From Rikenellaceae bacterium (GTDB lineage Bacteria; Bacteroidota; Bacteroidia; Bacteroidales; Rikenellaceae): DNA of 26,099 nt. The translations under genes were made by a program, and so were the position numbers. The stretch is from assembly GCA_902362705.1 (NCBI GenBank), contig CABIXK010000003.1, forward strand, positions 196,841 through 222,939. The letters run 5' to 3'. The stretch's first letter is position 1; the number at the start of each line of letters is the position of its first letter. Positions 1-7,062 of the stretch are shown one piece after another. The notes beneath the pieces are model-generated. The model had not been told where the DNA came from. It did no database searches and was given only the letters and a program-made list of their open reading frames with translations.

Positions 1-45
1 CGGCGCACGCCGCAGGTCGGTCGCATCTCTGCGCCCCGCGCCCCC

Positions 46-1593
46 CTACTTGGCGTAGGAGACGGCGCGCGTCTCGCGGATCACGGTGATCTTGACCTGA
101 CCCGGATAGGTCATCTCGTCCTGGATCTTCTTGGCGATCTCGTGCGAGAGCCCCTCCGACTCCTGGTCCGAAAGCTTGTCGGCGCCGACGATCACGCGCA
201 GCTCGCGACCCGCCTGGATGGCGTAGGTCTTCACCACGCCGGGATACGACAGGGCGATGTCCTCCATCTCCTTCAGGCGCTTGATGTAGCTCTCCACCAC
301 CTCGCGGCGGGCACCCGGACGAGCGCCCGAGATGGCGTCGCAGACCTGGATGATCGGCGCGATGAGCGACGACATCTCCACCTCGTCGTGGTGGGCGCCG
401 ATGGCGTTGCACACCTCGGCCTTCTCCTTATACTTCTCGGCGAGCTTCATGCCGATGATGGCGTGCGGCAGTTCGGGCTCGTCGTCGGGCACCTTGCCGA
501 TGTCGTGGAGCAGACCCGCACGGCGGGCGGTCTTGGGGTTGAGGCCCAGCTCCGAGGCCATGATGCCGGCCAGGTTGGCCGTCTCGCGTGCGTGCTGCAG
601 GAGGTTCTGGCCGTAGGAGGAGCGGTACTTCATCTTGCCGATCATACGGATCAGCTCGGGGTGCAGGCCGTGGATGCCCAGGTCGATGGTCGTGCGCTTG
701 CCCACCTCGACGATCTCCTCCTCGATCTGCTTGCGGACCTTCGCCACCACCTCCTCGATGCGGGCGGGGTGGATACGGCCGTCGGTGACCAGCTGGTGCA
801 GGGCCAGACGCGCGATCTCGCGGCGCACGGGATCGAATCCCGAGAGGATGATCGCCTCGGGCGTGTCGTCGACGATGATCTCGATGCCGGTCGCGGCCTC
901 CAGAGCGCGGATGTTGCGGCCCTCGCGGCCGATGATGCGGCCCTTGACCTCGTCGCTCTCGATGTTGAACACCGTCACGGCGTTCTCGATGGCCGTCTCG
1001 GTCGCCACGCGCTGGATCGAGGCTACTATGATGCGCTTGGCCTCCTTCGTGGCCGAGAGCTTGGCCTCCTCGATCGTCTCGTTGACGTAGGCGGCCGCCT
1101 CGCTCTTGGCCTCGGCCTTCATGTTCTCCACGAGGATGTTCTTGGCGTCCTCGGAGCTCATGCCCGAGATCTGCTCCAGACGCACGTTCTGCTCGCGCTT
1201 CATCTGGTCGACCTCCTCCTTCTTGTGCTCGACGATCTGGAGCTGGTTCTGCAACTGCTCCTTCAGACGGTCGTTCTCGCGGAGCTTGTTGTCGAGCTCG
1301 CGCTGCTTGTTCTCGAGGTTCTGCTCGATCTGGCGCGCGCGCTGCTCGCTCTGGGCGATCTTCTGGTTGCGCTCATTGACCTGACGGTCGTGCTCGCTCT
1401 TGAGCTGCATGAACTTCTCCTTGGCCTGGAGCATCTTCTCCTTCTTGATCATCTCGCCCTCGGCTTCGGCCTCCTTGAGCGCCGCCTCACGGCGCTTGCG
1501 GATCGAAGTCTGCAACACGAGGTTCGTCACGGCCACATAGGCGGCGATGGCGACCAGGGCCGAGACGCAGGCTGTCAAAATGATGCTATACAT
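46..1593 (-). CDS. rny: Ribonuclease Y
   Basis: Membrane-anchored endoribonuclease that initiates mRNA decay. The 515-residue product matches the usual family length. It has an N-terminal membrane helix (about residues 3-26), a long charged coiled coil (about 30-150), a KH RNA-binding domain with the GREGRN motif at 222-227, and an HD hydrolase domain with the metal-binding His-Asp pair in LLHDIGK (H363/D364) and a downstream HHDE (401-404). The C-terminal RNase Y domain runs to the end. The ATG at 1593 begins directly with the membrane helix, so the start is well supported. It lies downstream of zapA and a 6S RNA-like gene on the same strand. I see no clear -7 element between the 6S-like terminator and the ATG, so its promoter is not identified. 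All key residues are present; identification is secure. Confidence 0.97.
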   Translation of the reverse strand: MYSIILTACVSALVAIAAYVAVTNLVLQTSIRKRREAALKEAEAEGEMIKKEKMLQAKEKFMQLKSEHDRQVNERNQKIAQSEQRARQIEQNLENKQRELDNKLRENDRLKEQLQNQLQIVEHKKEEVDQMKREQNVRLEQISGMSSEDAKNILVENMKAEAKSEAAAYVNETIEEAKLSATKEAKRIIVASIQRVATETAIENAVTVFNIESDEVKGRIIGREGRNIRALEAATGIEIIVDDTPEAIILSGFDPVRREIARLALHQLVTDGRIHPARIEEVVAKVRKQIEEEIVEVGKRTTIDLGIHGLHPELIRMIGKMKYRSSYGQNLLQHARETANLAGIMASELGLNPKTARRAGLLHDIGKVPDDEPELPHAIIGMKLAEKYKEKAEVCNAIGAHHDEVEMSSLIAPIIQVCDAISGARPGARREVVESYIKRLKEMEDIALSYPGVVKTYAIQAGRELRVIVGADKLSDQESEGLSHEIAKKIQDEMTYPGQVKITVIRETRAVSYAK

Positions 1594-1638
1594 CGGTGTC
1601 TTCGGTTTTAAAGTGAGTATTGAGTGTTAACTGGTTAC

Positions 1639-1842
1639 AAAAAAACCGCATAGGATTCCTTACTTTCGTTTGACGAATCTGCAAGATTGTCAGGTGTGGG
1701 GGCTCGGGCAATCGCAACCTTCCACCGGTGCGCAGGGCGCACACCCTTGCGGGTCGAGGCCTGGTTTTGAAACACCTCGAGTTGCCCCAATGTAATGAAT
1801 GTTCAGTTTCGCAAAGCTTTAAGGAATCTATGCGGGTAGATT
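1639..1842 (-). ncRNA. ssrS: 6S RNA-like non-coding RNA
   Basis: A roughly 200-nt non-coding stretch between zapA and rny. Its two ends are complementary: + strand 1821-1835 (AAGGAATCTATGCGG) pairs with 1646-1661, giving a 15-bp terminal stem with one bulged base. A further CTTT-CG/CG-AAAG pairing lies just inside. An apical stem can form between GGGCAA and TTGCCC, enclosing smaller hairpins, with unpaired flanks as a central bubble. On the minus strand the closing stem is followed immediately by seven T residues (A-run at 1639-1645 on +), which fits an intrinsic terminator and fixes the orientation. Long-hairpin-with-bubble architecture, size and position beside zapA all resemble 6S RNA, the regulator that binds RNA polymerase holoenzyme. 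I found no good -7 element at the 5' end. Another Bacteroidales structured RNA is possible. Confidence 0.68.
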
Positions 1843-2130
1843 CTTCGGATTATGTTAAAGAACGTGTGCTTTATCCGTCGTCGGGTCGTCGGCCGCTTAC
1901 CAGCCCCGTCCCCTTGCGTCGTCTCTTCTGCCGCCGCGCAACTCCTCGGCCGCCCCGGCTGTCGGCTCTCCCGGCACCCCGATCATCGAGGCATCGTCCA
2001 TCGGTCCGTCCTCCCCGGCCCCCGAGGCTCCCCGGGCTAACGGCCCTCAGCCCCTTCGGCCTCCTCGGCGCCACTCCAGGTCTCCCCGGGCTTTCGGCCC
2101 CTTCAGCGCCCCCTCTCCCAAGCCCCGGGG
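1843..2130. repeat. GC-rich intergenic stretch with degenerate CCCCGGG repeats
   Basis: This 288-bp gap between the 6S-like RNA and the zapA stop codon contains no convincing gene. Its right half is low-complexity and extremely GC-rich. A unit resembling CTCCCCGGGCTNNCGGCCC occurs at about 2028-2047 and 2082-2101, and a third, diverged copy (AGCCCCGGGGCT, a perfect palindrome at 2121-2132) overlaps the zapA stop codon. Short ORFs in the region have the Arg/Pro/Gly-rich composition expected of frame shadows. The minus strand carries several runs of four or more G, so G-quadruplex or hairpin structure is possible. Confidence 0.55.
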
Positions 2131-2433
2131 CTATCGGTCCTCGGGGTCGTTGAGGTAGGCGTCGATCCTATCGGCGAGCGTCTCGAGCCGCCGGAGCTCC
2201 TCGCCGCCCACCTCGCGGCTCTGGCGCAGGGCGATGCCGGCGATGGCGAACTTGAGCGCGGCCATGGCGACATAGTCCTGGTCCGACCAGCCGCGGAAAT
2301 TGTTCTGCCTTATCTGAACGAGGTAGTCGTTGATCTCCCGCTCGGCCAGCCGGTATACCTCCTCCTTGCCGCTCTCGATGTTGAGCGGATAGCTCTTGCC
2401 CGCTATACGGAGCGTGATCGCCTGCTGTGCCAT
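2131..2433 (-). CDS. zapA: Cell division protein ZapA
   Basis: FtsZ-associated protein that bundles FtsZ protofilaments and stabilises the Z-ring. The 100-residue product has the classic ZapA layout: an N-terminal beta-rich head of the form ITLRIAGKSYPLNI, then EEVYRLAEREIN (about residues 24-35), a helix containing DYVAMAALKFAIAG, and a C-terminal coiled coil ending in DPEDR. It lies 12 bp downstream of a coiled-coil gene on the same strand and is probably cotranscribed with it from the promoter at 2800-2831. The ATG at 2433 is the natural start by length. Its stop codon overlaps a palindrome belonging to the degenerate GC-rich repeat that follows. Confidence 0.93.
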   Translation of the reverse strand: MAQQAITLRIAGKSYPLNIESGKEEVYRLAEREINDYLVQIRQNNFRGWSDQDYVAMAALKFAIAGIALRQSREVGGEELRRLETLADRIDAYLNDPEDR

Positions 2434-2445
2434 CCGGTCGTGTCG

Positions 2446-2769
2446 TTATCGCTGTTCGTCCTTCGGTGCGGGGAGCTCTGCGGCTCTGCCGAGCAGCGCG
2501 ATGCACCTGTCCACCTCCCGCATCAGACGGTTGACACGTGCGCGTGCCTGCTCCCTCTCCCGGCTACCGCCCGCAAGCCCCTCGGCCAGCTGCATGCGTG
2601 CCAGGCGGCCGTCGAGCTCCCGCGTCCGCTCCTCAAGCGCGCGGTTGGCGACCCGCAGCGCGTCGCGCTCGGCCGTCAGCTCCCGACAGAGCGCCGCCAG
2701 CCGGCGATGGTCGTCGAGCAACTGCCCGATGCGGCCCTCGAGGTTCGTTATCGCGCTTTTGTCGGCCAT
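2446..2769 (-). CDS. Coiled-coil protein upstream of zapA (ZapB-like)
   Basis: A 107-residue, almost entirely helical, charged protein with heptad-like spacing of Leu/Ala through about residue 95. It begins MADKSAITNLEGRIGQL and continues with LAALCRELTAERDAL. There is no signal peptide or membrane segment. It sits immediately upstream of zapA with a 12-bp gap and a strong Bacteroidetes-type promoter, so the two genes form an operon. By analogy with ZapB, a small coiled-coil partner of ZapA at the Z-ring, a divisome role is plausible, but this is inferred from size, composition and neighbourhood only; the sequence itself shows no diagnostic ZapB motif I can point to. Confidence 0.8.
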   Translation of the reverse strand: MADKSAITNLEGRIGQLLDDHRRLAALCRELTAERDALRVANRALEERTRELDGRLARMQLAEGLAGGSREREQARARVNRLMREVDRCIALLGRAAELPAPKDEQR

Positions 2770-2799
2770 GCGTTGCGGTCCATATTCCGGTTTCCGTCC

Positions 2800-2831
2800 C
2801 GAAGGTACGAAAAAGAACGGATATTCCCAAA
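2800..2831 (-). promoter_or_regulatory. Bacteroidetes-type promoter for the zapB-like/zapA operon
   Basis: On the minus strand a TTTG (-33) element at 2828-2831 is followed after exactly 20 nt by TACCTTCG at 2800-2807, one mismatch from TAnnTTTG. Transcription would start near 2793, about 25 nt before the ATG at 2769. The 2770-2931 gap otherwise shows only the GC-rich 3' flank of rimO, with no further gene. Confidence 0.72.
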
Positions 2832-2931
2832 TTTTCGGGCAATTTGCCCCCGGCCGACAGCGCGAACATCCCGCCCGCCGACGGCGCGCCCGCCACCCCG
2901 CCGCAACACGGGAGGAGCGGCCCCGGGCGCG

Positions 2932-4233
2932 TCACCGCCGGGGCACCACCCTGCCGTAGAGGTCGTAGTCGGAGGCGCGCTCGATCCCGACGTCGTAGAA
3001 GCGGCCGCGCACGAGGCGCCGCTCGGCGGCCGGAATGAGGATCTCCTGGTCGACCTCGGGCGAGTCGTACTGCGTGCGGCCGACGTAGTAGTCGCCCTGC
3101 CGCGAGTCGATGACGACCCGTTCGACGCGCCCCACGCGGCGCATGTTGTTCTCCAGCGAGAGGTCGCGCTGCAGAGCCATGATGCGCTCGACGCGCTCCT
3201 GCTTCACGGCCTCGGGCACGTCGTCGCGCAGCTCGCGGGCCGAGTAGGTCCCCTCCTCCTCCGAATAGGCGAAGACGCCGAGGCGCTCGAAGCGCACCTC
3301 GCGCACGAACTCCACCAGCTCGGCGAAGTCGGCCTCCGTCTCGCCCGGATAGCCCACCAGCAGCGTCGTGCGCAGCGCCAGGTCGGGGATGGCCGCGCGC
3401 AGGCGCCCGACGAGCGCCAGCGCCTCGGCCTTGGTGTGTCGGCGGTGCATGGCCGCGAGCTGGGCGTCGGAGATGTGCTGGAAAGGGATGTCGAGGTATT
3501 TGCAGATCTTGGGCTCGGAGGCCATCGCCTCGACCACGTCCTCGGGGAAGGCGGCCGGATAGGCGTAGTGGAGGCGCACCCACTCGATGCCGTCGATGCG
3601 GCACAGGCGGCGCAGCAGCTCGGCGAGCATGCGGCGGCCGTAGAGGTCGAGGCCGTAGTAGGTGGTGTCCTGGGCGATGACGATCAGCTCGCGCACGCCC
3701 GCGGCGGCCAGCTTGCGCGCCTCCTCCTCCAGCGTCTCCATCGGCACCGAGACGTGGGGCCCGCGGATGAGCGGGATGGCGCAGTAGCCGCAACGCCAGT
3801 TGCACCCCTCGGAGATCTTCAGATAGGCGTAGTGGCGGGGCGTGGTGAGGTGGCGCTCGGTCGCCAGAGCCTCTCCGCCGGCGGCGCCCAGCGCGCGGGC
3901 GATGCCCTCCAGATCGCGGGCGCCGAAGTAGTCGTCGACCTCGGGAATCTCGGCCCGCAGCTCGTCGGCGTAGCGCTCCGAGAGGCAGCCGATGACGAAC
4001 AGGCGCTCGATCTTCCCGGCCGTCTTGGCCGCCGCGGCGCGCAGGATCATATCGATCGACTCCTGCTTGGCGTCGCCGATGAAGCCGCAGGTGTTGATGA
4101 CCACCACCTCGGCGTCGGTGCGGTCGCTGTCGAACGCCACGCGGTAGCCGGCCGCCGCGAGGCGCGCCATCAGGTGCTCCGAGTCGACCGTATTCTTCGA
4201 GCAGCCGAGCGTGATGACGTTAATTTTTTTCAT
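2932..4233 (-). CDS. rimO: Ribosomal protein uS12 methylthiotransferase RimO
   Basis: Radical-SAM enzyme that methylthiolates the conserved Asp of ribosomal protein uS12. The 433-residue product has the N-terminal UPF0004 domain with its three iron-sulfur Cys (LGCSKN C11, NTCGF C49, IGCLSERY C83), the radical-SAM CxxxCxxC motif in SEGCNWRCGYC (C144, C148, C151), and a C-terminal TRAM domain. The LGCSKNTVDSE beginning separates RimO from MiaB. A longer reading from 4254 exists, but the ATG at 4233 (MKKINVITLG) fits the family. It overlaps the end of ftsY by 14 bp, so the genes are probably translationally coupled. All six cluster-binding cysteines are present. Confidence 0.96.
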   Translation of the reverse strand: MKKINVITLGCSKNTVDSEHLMARLAAAGYRVAFDSDRTDAEVVVINTCGFIGDAKQESIDMILRAAAAKTAGKIERLFVIGCLSERYADELRAEIPEVDDYFGARDLEGIARALGAAGGEALATERHLTTPRHYAYLKISEGCNWRCGYCAIPLIRGPHVSVPMETLEEEARKLAAAGVRELIVIAQDTTYYGLDLYGRRMLAELLRRLCRIDGIEWVRLHYAYPAAFPEDVVEAMASEPKICKYLDIPFQHISDAQLAAMHRRHTKAEALALVGRLRAAIPDLALRTTLLVGYPGETEADFAELVEFVREVRFERLGVFAYSEEEGTYSARELRDDVPEAVKQERVERIMALQRDLSLENNMRRVGRVERVVIDSRQGDYYVGRTQYDSPEVDQEILIPAAERRLVRGRFYDVGIERASDYDLYGRVVPRR

Positions 4234-5236
4234 CGCCGAAGAGTGCGTTGACAAACTCCTTGCGGTCGAAGATGCGCAGGTCGTCGACCCCCTCGCCGAT
4301 GCCGATATAGCGCACGGGAATGCGGAACCGGTCGCTGATGCCCACGACCACGCCCCCCTTGGCCGTGCCGTCGAGCTTGGTGATGGCCAGCGAGGTGACC
4401 TGCGTGGCCTCGGTGAACTGCTTGGCCTGCTCGAAGGCGTTCTGCCCCGTCGAGCCGTCGAGCACGAGCATCACCTCGTGGGGCGCCCCGGGGATCACCT
4501 TCTGCATGACGTTGCGGATCTTCGTCAGCTCGTTCATCAGGCCGATCTTGTTGTGCAGACGGCCCGCCGTGTCGATCAGGACCACGTCGGCGCCGTTGGC
4601 GCGGGCCGACGAGAGCGTGTCGAAGGCCACCGACGCGGGGTCGGAGCCCATCTCCTGGCGGATCATCGTGGCCCCGGCGCGGTCGGCCCACACCCCCAGC
4701 TGGTCGATGGCCGCGGCGCGGAAGGTGTCGGCGGCGCCGATCCACACCTTGCGGCCCATGCGCGTGAGCTGGGCCGCCAGCTTGCCGATGGTCGTCGTCT
4801 TGCCGGCGCCGTTGACCCCCACGACCATCACCACGTAGGGTTCGCCCTCGCGGGCGTCGAGGCCGAAGCTCCCCTCGGCCGAGTGGGCCTCCTCGAGCAG
4901 CGCCGCGATCTCCTCGCGCAGGATGCGCCGCAGCTCGGCGGTACTCATGTATTTGTCGCGCGCCACGCGCTGCTCGATGCGGCGGATGATCGCCACGGTG
5001 GTCTCCACCCCCACGTCGGAGGTGATGAGCACCTCCTCGAGGTCGTCCAGCACGTCGGCGTCGACCGTCGTGCGGCCCGCCACGGCGCGGGCCAGCTTGG
5101 AGAAGAGGCCCGTCTTGGTCTTCTCGAGCCCGGCGTCGAGCGCGCCCGCCCGCTCCTCGCCGGCCGGCTGCGCTGCGGGCGCCTGCGGCTCGGCGGGCTG
5201 CGCCGGCCGCTTCTTGAACATATCGAAAAATGCCAT
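4220..5236 (-). CDS. ftsY: Signal recognition particle receptor FtsY
   Basis: SRP receptor GTPase that docks ribosome-nascent chain-SRP complexes at the inner membrane. The 338-residue product has a short Ala/Pro-rich N-terminal A region (residues about 10-30), the helical N domain, and the G domain: P-loop GVNGAGKTT (140-148), DTFRAAA (170-176), DTAGR (222-226) and TKLDGTAKGG (286-295). An upstream in-frame ATG at 5308 exists, but it lies before the -7 element (5259-5266) and extends over the divergent promoter region, so MAFFDMFKKR at 5236 is chosen. The acidic extension of E. coli FtsY is absent, as in many Bacteroidetes. It is the first gene of a two-gene unit with rimO. Confidence 0.96.
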   Translation of the reverse strand: MAFFDMFKKRPAQPAEPQAPAAQPAGEERAGALDAGLEKTKTGLFSKLARAVAGRTTVDADVLDDLEEVLITSDVGVETTVAIIRRIEQRVARDKYMSTAELRRILREEIAALLEEAHSAEGSFGLDAREGEPYVVMVVGVNGAGKTTTIGKLAAQLTRMGRKVWIGAADTFRAAAIDQLGVWADRAGATMIRQEMGSDPASVAFDTLSSARANGADVVLIDTAGRLHNKIGLMNELTKIRNVMQKVIPGAPHEVMLVLDGSTGQNAFEQAKQFTEATQVTSLAITKLDGTAKGGVVVGISDRFRIPVRYIGIGEGVDDLRIFDRKEFVNALFGDEKN

Positions 5237-5258
5237 ATCCGTTCTATAATATTTTACG

Positions 5259-5266
5259 CAAAGGTA
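5259..5266 (-). promoter_or_regulatory. -7 promoter element for ftsY-rimO
   Basis: The minus strand reads TACCTTTG, an exact match to TAnnTTTG, ending 22 nt before the ftsY ATG at 5236. No good -33 TTTG is seen at the expected distance. Its position downstream of the alternative ATG at 5308 supports the shorter FtsY start. Confidence 0.6.
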
Positions 5267-5289
5267 CGAAGAAACTTCCGAAAAAATGT

Positions 5290-5297
5290 TACCTTTG
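5290..5297 (+). promoter_or_regulatory. -7 promoter element for the secreted DUF1566-like gene
   Basis: The plus strand reads TACCTTTG, an exact match to TAnnTTTG, 22 nt before the ATG at 5320. It is back-to-back with the ftsY -7 element, 23 bp away. A -33 element is not evident. Confidence 0.6.
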
Positions 5298-5319
5298 TAA
5301 AATAGCATTCCATCCGACC

Positions 5320-6234
5320 ATGAAAAAACTCATCGCGCTGCTGTCGGCAGCCCTCTTCTGCTCGGCGGCCGCCACGGCCCAGGACCTGATCGTCAGGCGC
5401 GACTCGTCGCGCGTGGAAGCCAAGGTCACGGAGATCTCGACCGAGACGGTGCGCTACAAACGCTGCTCCAACCCCGACGGCCCCACCTACGTGCTGCCTA
5501 CGGCACAGATCGACCGCATCCGCTACGCCAACGGCGAGACCGAGCGCTTCGCCCCCGCCGCCCCGGCCCAGCCCGAGACGGTACCCGCCGCCCGCCTCGT
5601 CCCGGCCACTCCCGCAACACCCGCAACACCCGCAACACCCGCAACACCGGCGACCGCCATCCCGGCGACGGCCGAATACGTCGTGCGCCGCTACGAGATC
5701 GGCGAGTACTACGAGCGCGACGGCATCCGCGGCGTGGTCTGCATGCTCACCGATGACGGCACCCACGGCATGATCATCTCGCTCGACGAGATCTACCTGC
5801 CCTGGTGCGCCGACGCCAAGTCGGATCTGAAGAAAATCGGCGCCGACGCCCACGACGACGGCCGCCTCAACATGCAGACCGTAGCCCGCCACATCGAGGC
5901 CGGCGGAGGGTCGTGGAGCGACTTCCCGGCCTTCGAGTGGTGCCGCGCGAAGGGCGAGGGGTGGTACCTGCCCTCGATCGACGAGCTGCTGGTCATCGGC
6001 CACAACTTCAACGGCGGCTCGCGCATGAGCTTCAACCGCAAGGCCCGCAACCGCTTCAACGACGCGCTCGCCGACCACGGGGGCAAGCGCCTCAACCGCC
6101 TGGTCTACTACTTCTCGTCGACCGAGCACGACGCCGCGACGGCCTACACCTCCCACACGGCCATCGAACCACCCTACATGGAGTCCATCGCCAAGAACAC
6201 CAAGTTCCTGGTCCGCGCCGTGCGGCGCTTCTGA
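5320..6234 (+). CDS. Secreted protein with C-terminal DUF1566-like domain
   Basis: A 304-residue exported protein of unknown function. The ATG at 5320 starts a standard signal peptide (MKKLIALLSAALF...) with a likely signal peptidase I site after ATA (about residue 20). Residues about 22-75 (QDLIVRRDSSRVEAKV... to YANGET) resemble a small beta-rich domain common at the N-terminus of Bacteroidetes exported proteins. Next is a Pro/Ala/Thr linker (about 80-118) with PAT repeats encoded by a 9-bp tandem repeat. The C-terminal part (about 125-304) contains FEWCRAKGEGWYLPS, a region seen in DUF1566/FGE-like domains, and ends in KFLVRAVRRF. No catalytic residues are recognised. It stands alone on the plus strand with its own -7 element and a hairpin after its stop. 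Confidence 0.85.
   Translation: MKKLIALLSAALFCSAAATAQDLIVRRDSSRVEAKVTEISTETVRYKRCSNPDGPTYVLPTAQIDRIRYANGETERFAPAAPAQPETVPAARLVPATPATPATPATPATPATAIPATAEYVVRRYEIGEYYERDGIRGVVCMLTDDGTHGMIISLDEIYLPWCADAKSDLKKIGADAHDDGRLNMQTVARHIEAGGGSWSDFPAFEWCRAKGEGWYLPSIDELLVIGHNFNGGSRMSFNRKARNRFNDALADHGGKRLNRLVYYFSSTEHDAATAYTSHTAIEPPYMESIAKNTKFLVRAVRRF
5611..5646 (+). repeat. Four perfect copies of a 9-bp in-frame tandem repeat
   Basis: CCCGCAACA occurs four times head to tail inside the secreted protein gene and encodes Pro-Ala-Thr repeats of a linker. Because the unit is a multiple of three, copy-number change would alter linker length without a frameshift. A degenerate partial copy follows. Confidence 0.9.
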
Positions 6235-6245
6235 CCAAAAAAAAT

Positions 6246-6274
6246 GAAAGACCCGCCCAGAAGGCGGGTCTTTC
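6246..6274. terminator. Bidirectional intrinsic terminator between convergent genes
   Basis: A perfect 12-bp stem (GAAAGACCCGCC at 6246-6257 with its complement at 6263-6274) encloses a 5-nt loop. On the minus strand the stem is followed by eight T residues, ideal for the sod gene; on the plus strand by CGTTTCC, weaker. It lies between the stop codons of the secreted protein gene (6234) and sod (6284). Confidence 0.88.
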
Positions 6275-6283
6275 GTTTCCGGG

Positions 6284-6937
6284 TCAGTTGCACGCTTCGT
6301 CGTAGCGCTGCCCGACCACGCGCCAGTCTATGCGGTCCCAGAGCGCGGCCACGGCGTCGGCACGCCGGTTGCGGAAGTCGATGTAGTAGGCATGCTCCCA
6401 CACGTCGACGCAGAGCAGCGGCGTGAAGCCCTCGCGGAGCGGGTTGCCGGCATTGGGCGTCGAGAGGATCGAGAGCTCGCCCGTCTTGTCGGCCACGAGC
6501 CACGTCCAGCCCGAGCCGAAGAGACCCACGGAGGCCTTGTCCATCTGCCGCTCGAACTCCTCGACCGATCCGAACTTGCGCTCGATGGCCGCCAGCAGCG
6601 CCCCCTCGGGCCGCTGCTGCGGCGCGGGCGAAAACTGGTCGAAGTAGAACTCGTGGTTCCACATCTGCGCGGCGTTGTTGTATATCGGGCCGTCGGCCGC
6701 GGCGACGATCTCCTCCAGGGGCCGCCCGGCATAGGGGGATCCGGCGACCAGCTCGTTGAGCTTGGCCACGTAGCCCGCATAGTGTTTGTCGTGGTGGAAG
6801 CGGAGGGTCTCCTCCGAGATCTGCGGCGCCAGGGCGTCGTAGGCATAGGGAAGCTCCTTCGCGGTGAAGGCAGATGCAGCGGGGGTGTTCTGTGTCATAA
6901 AGGGTAGGATTGAAAGTGTCGCTAAAAAAAGGTTCAT
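6284..6937 (-). CDS. sodB: Superoxide dismutase, iron (or cambialistic Fe/Mn) type
   Basis: Converts superoxide to oxygen and hydrogen peroxide. The metal ligands of the Fe/Mn family are visible: H48 (in RFHHDKHY), H95 (in MWNHEF), D178 and H182 (in DVWEHAYY). The pattern QMWNHEF and GSGWTWLV is that of iron-type enzymes. Two starts are possible. From 6937 the protein has 217 residues and begins with a short hydrophobic stretch (MNLFLATLSILPF) and an ASA site before FTAKELPYAYDAL, which could be a weak signal peptide. The ATG at 6898 would give a 204-residue cytosolic form. A -7-like element at 6974-6982 would put the transcript start upstream of both. It is divergent from the tryptophanase gene and followed by a strong terminator. 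Confidence 0.94.
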   Translation of the reverse strand: MNLFLATLSILPFMTQNTPAASAFTAKELPYAYDALAPQISEETLRFHHDKHYAGYVAKLNELVAGSPYAGRPLEEIVAAADGPIYNNAAQMWNHEFYFDQFSPAPQQRPEGALLAAIERKFGSVEEFERQMDKASVGLFGSGWTWLVADKTGELSILSTPNAGNPLREGFTPLLCVDVWEHAYYIDFRNRRADAVAALWDRIDWRVVGQRYDEACN

Positions 6938-6973
6938 GGTCCGTGGTTTTCGGTTTTTCTTGCTGCTACGTTA

Positions 6974-6982
6974 CAAATAGTA
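6974..6982 (-). promoter_or_regulatory. Probable -7 promoter element for sod
   Basis: The minus strand reads TACTATTTG, matching TAnnTTTG apart from a three-base rather than two-base spacer. It would give a leader of roughly 30 nt before the ATG at 6937. No -33 element is evident. Confidence 0.4.
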
Positions 6983-7014
6983 TGCCCGGATGCGTTTTTT
7001 TCTCCTTTTTTTCG

Positions 7015-7022
7015 TATATTGG
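7015..7022 (+). promoter_or_regulatory. Possible -7 promoter element for tryptophanase
   Basis: TATATTGG matches five of the six fixed positions of TAnnTTTG and lies 40 nt before the tnaA ATG at 7063. The surrounding T-rich tract (about 6994-7012) has no clear TTTG. The leader shows no obvious short peptide of the TnaC kind. Confidence 0.4.
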
Positions 7023-7062
7023 GACTGAACGGAACCGAATCCCAACCTAAAAGCATACCGCC

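Noticed and set aside
142..1611. 489-codon open frame antisense to rny
   Set aside because: Leu/His/Asp-rich mirror of the RNase Y coiled coil, with no recognisable motif; RNase Y on the other strand is certain.
1871..2074. 67-codon minus-strand ORF between zapA and the 6S-like RNA
   Set aside because: Low-complexity Arg/Gly/Pro composition over the GC-rich repeat, no start signal, and no similarity I recognise.
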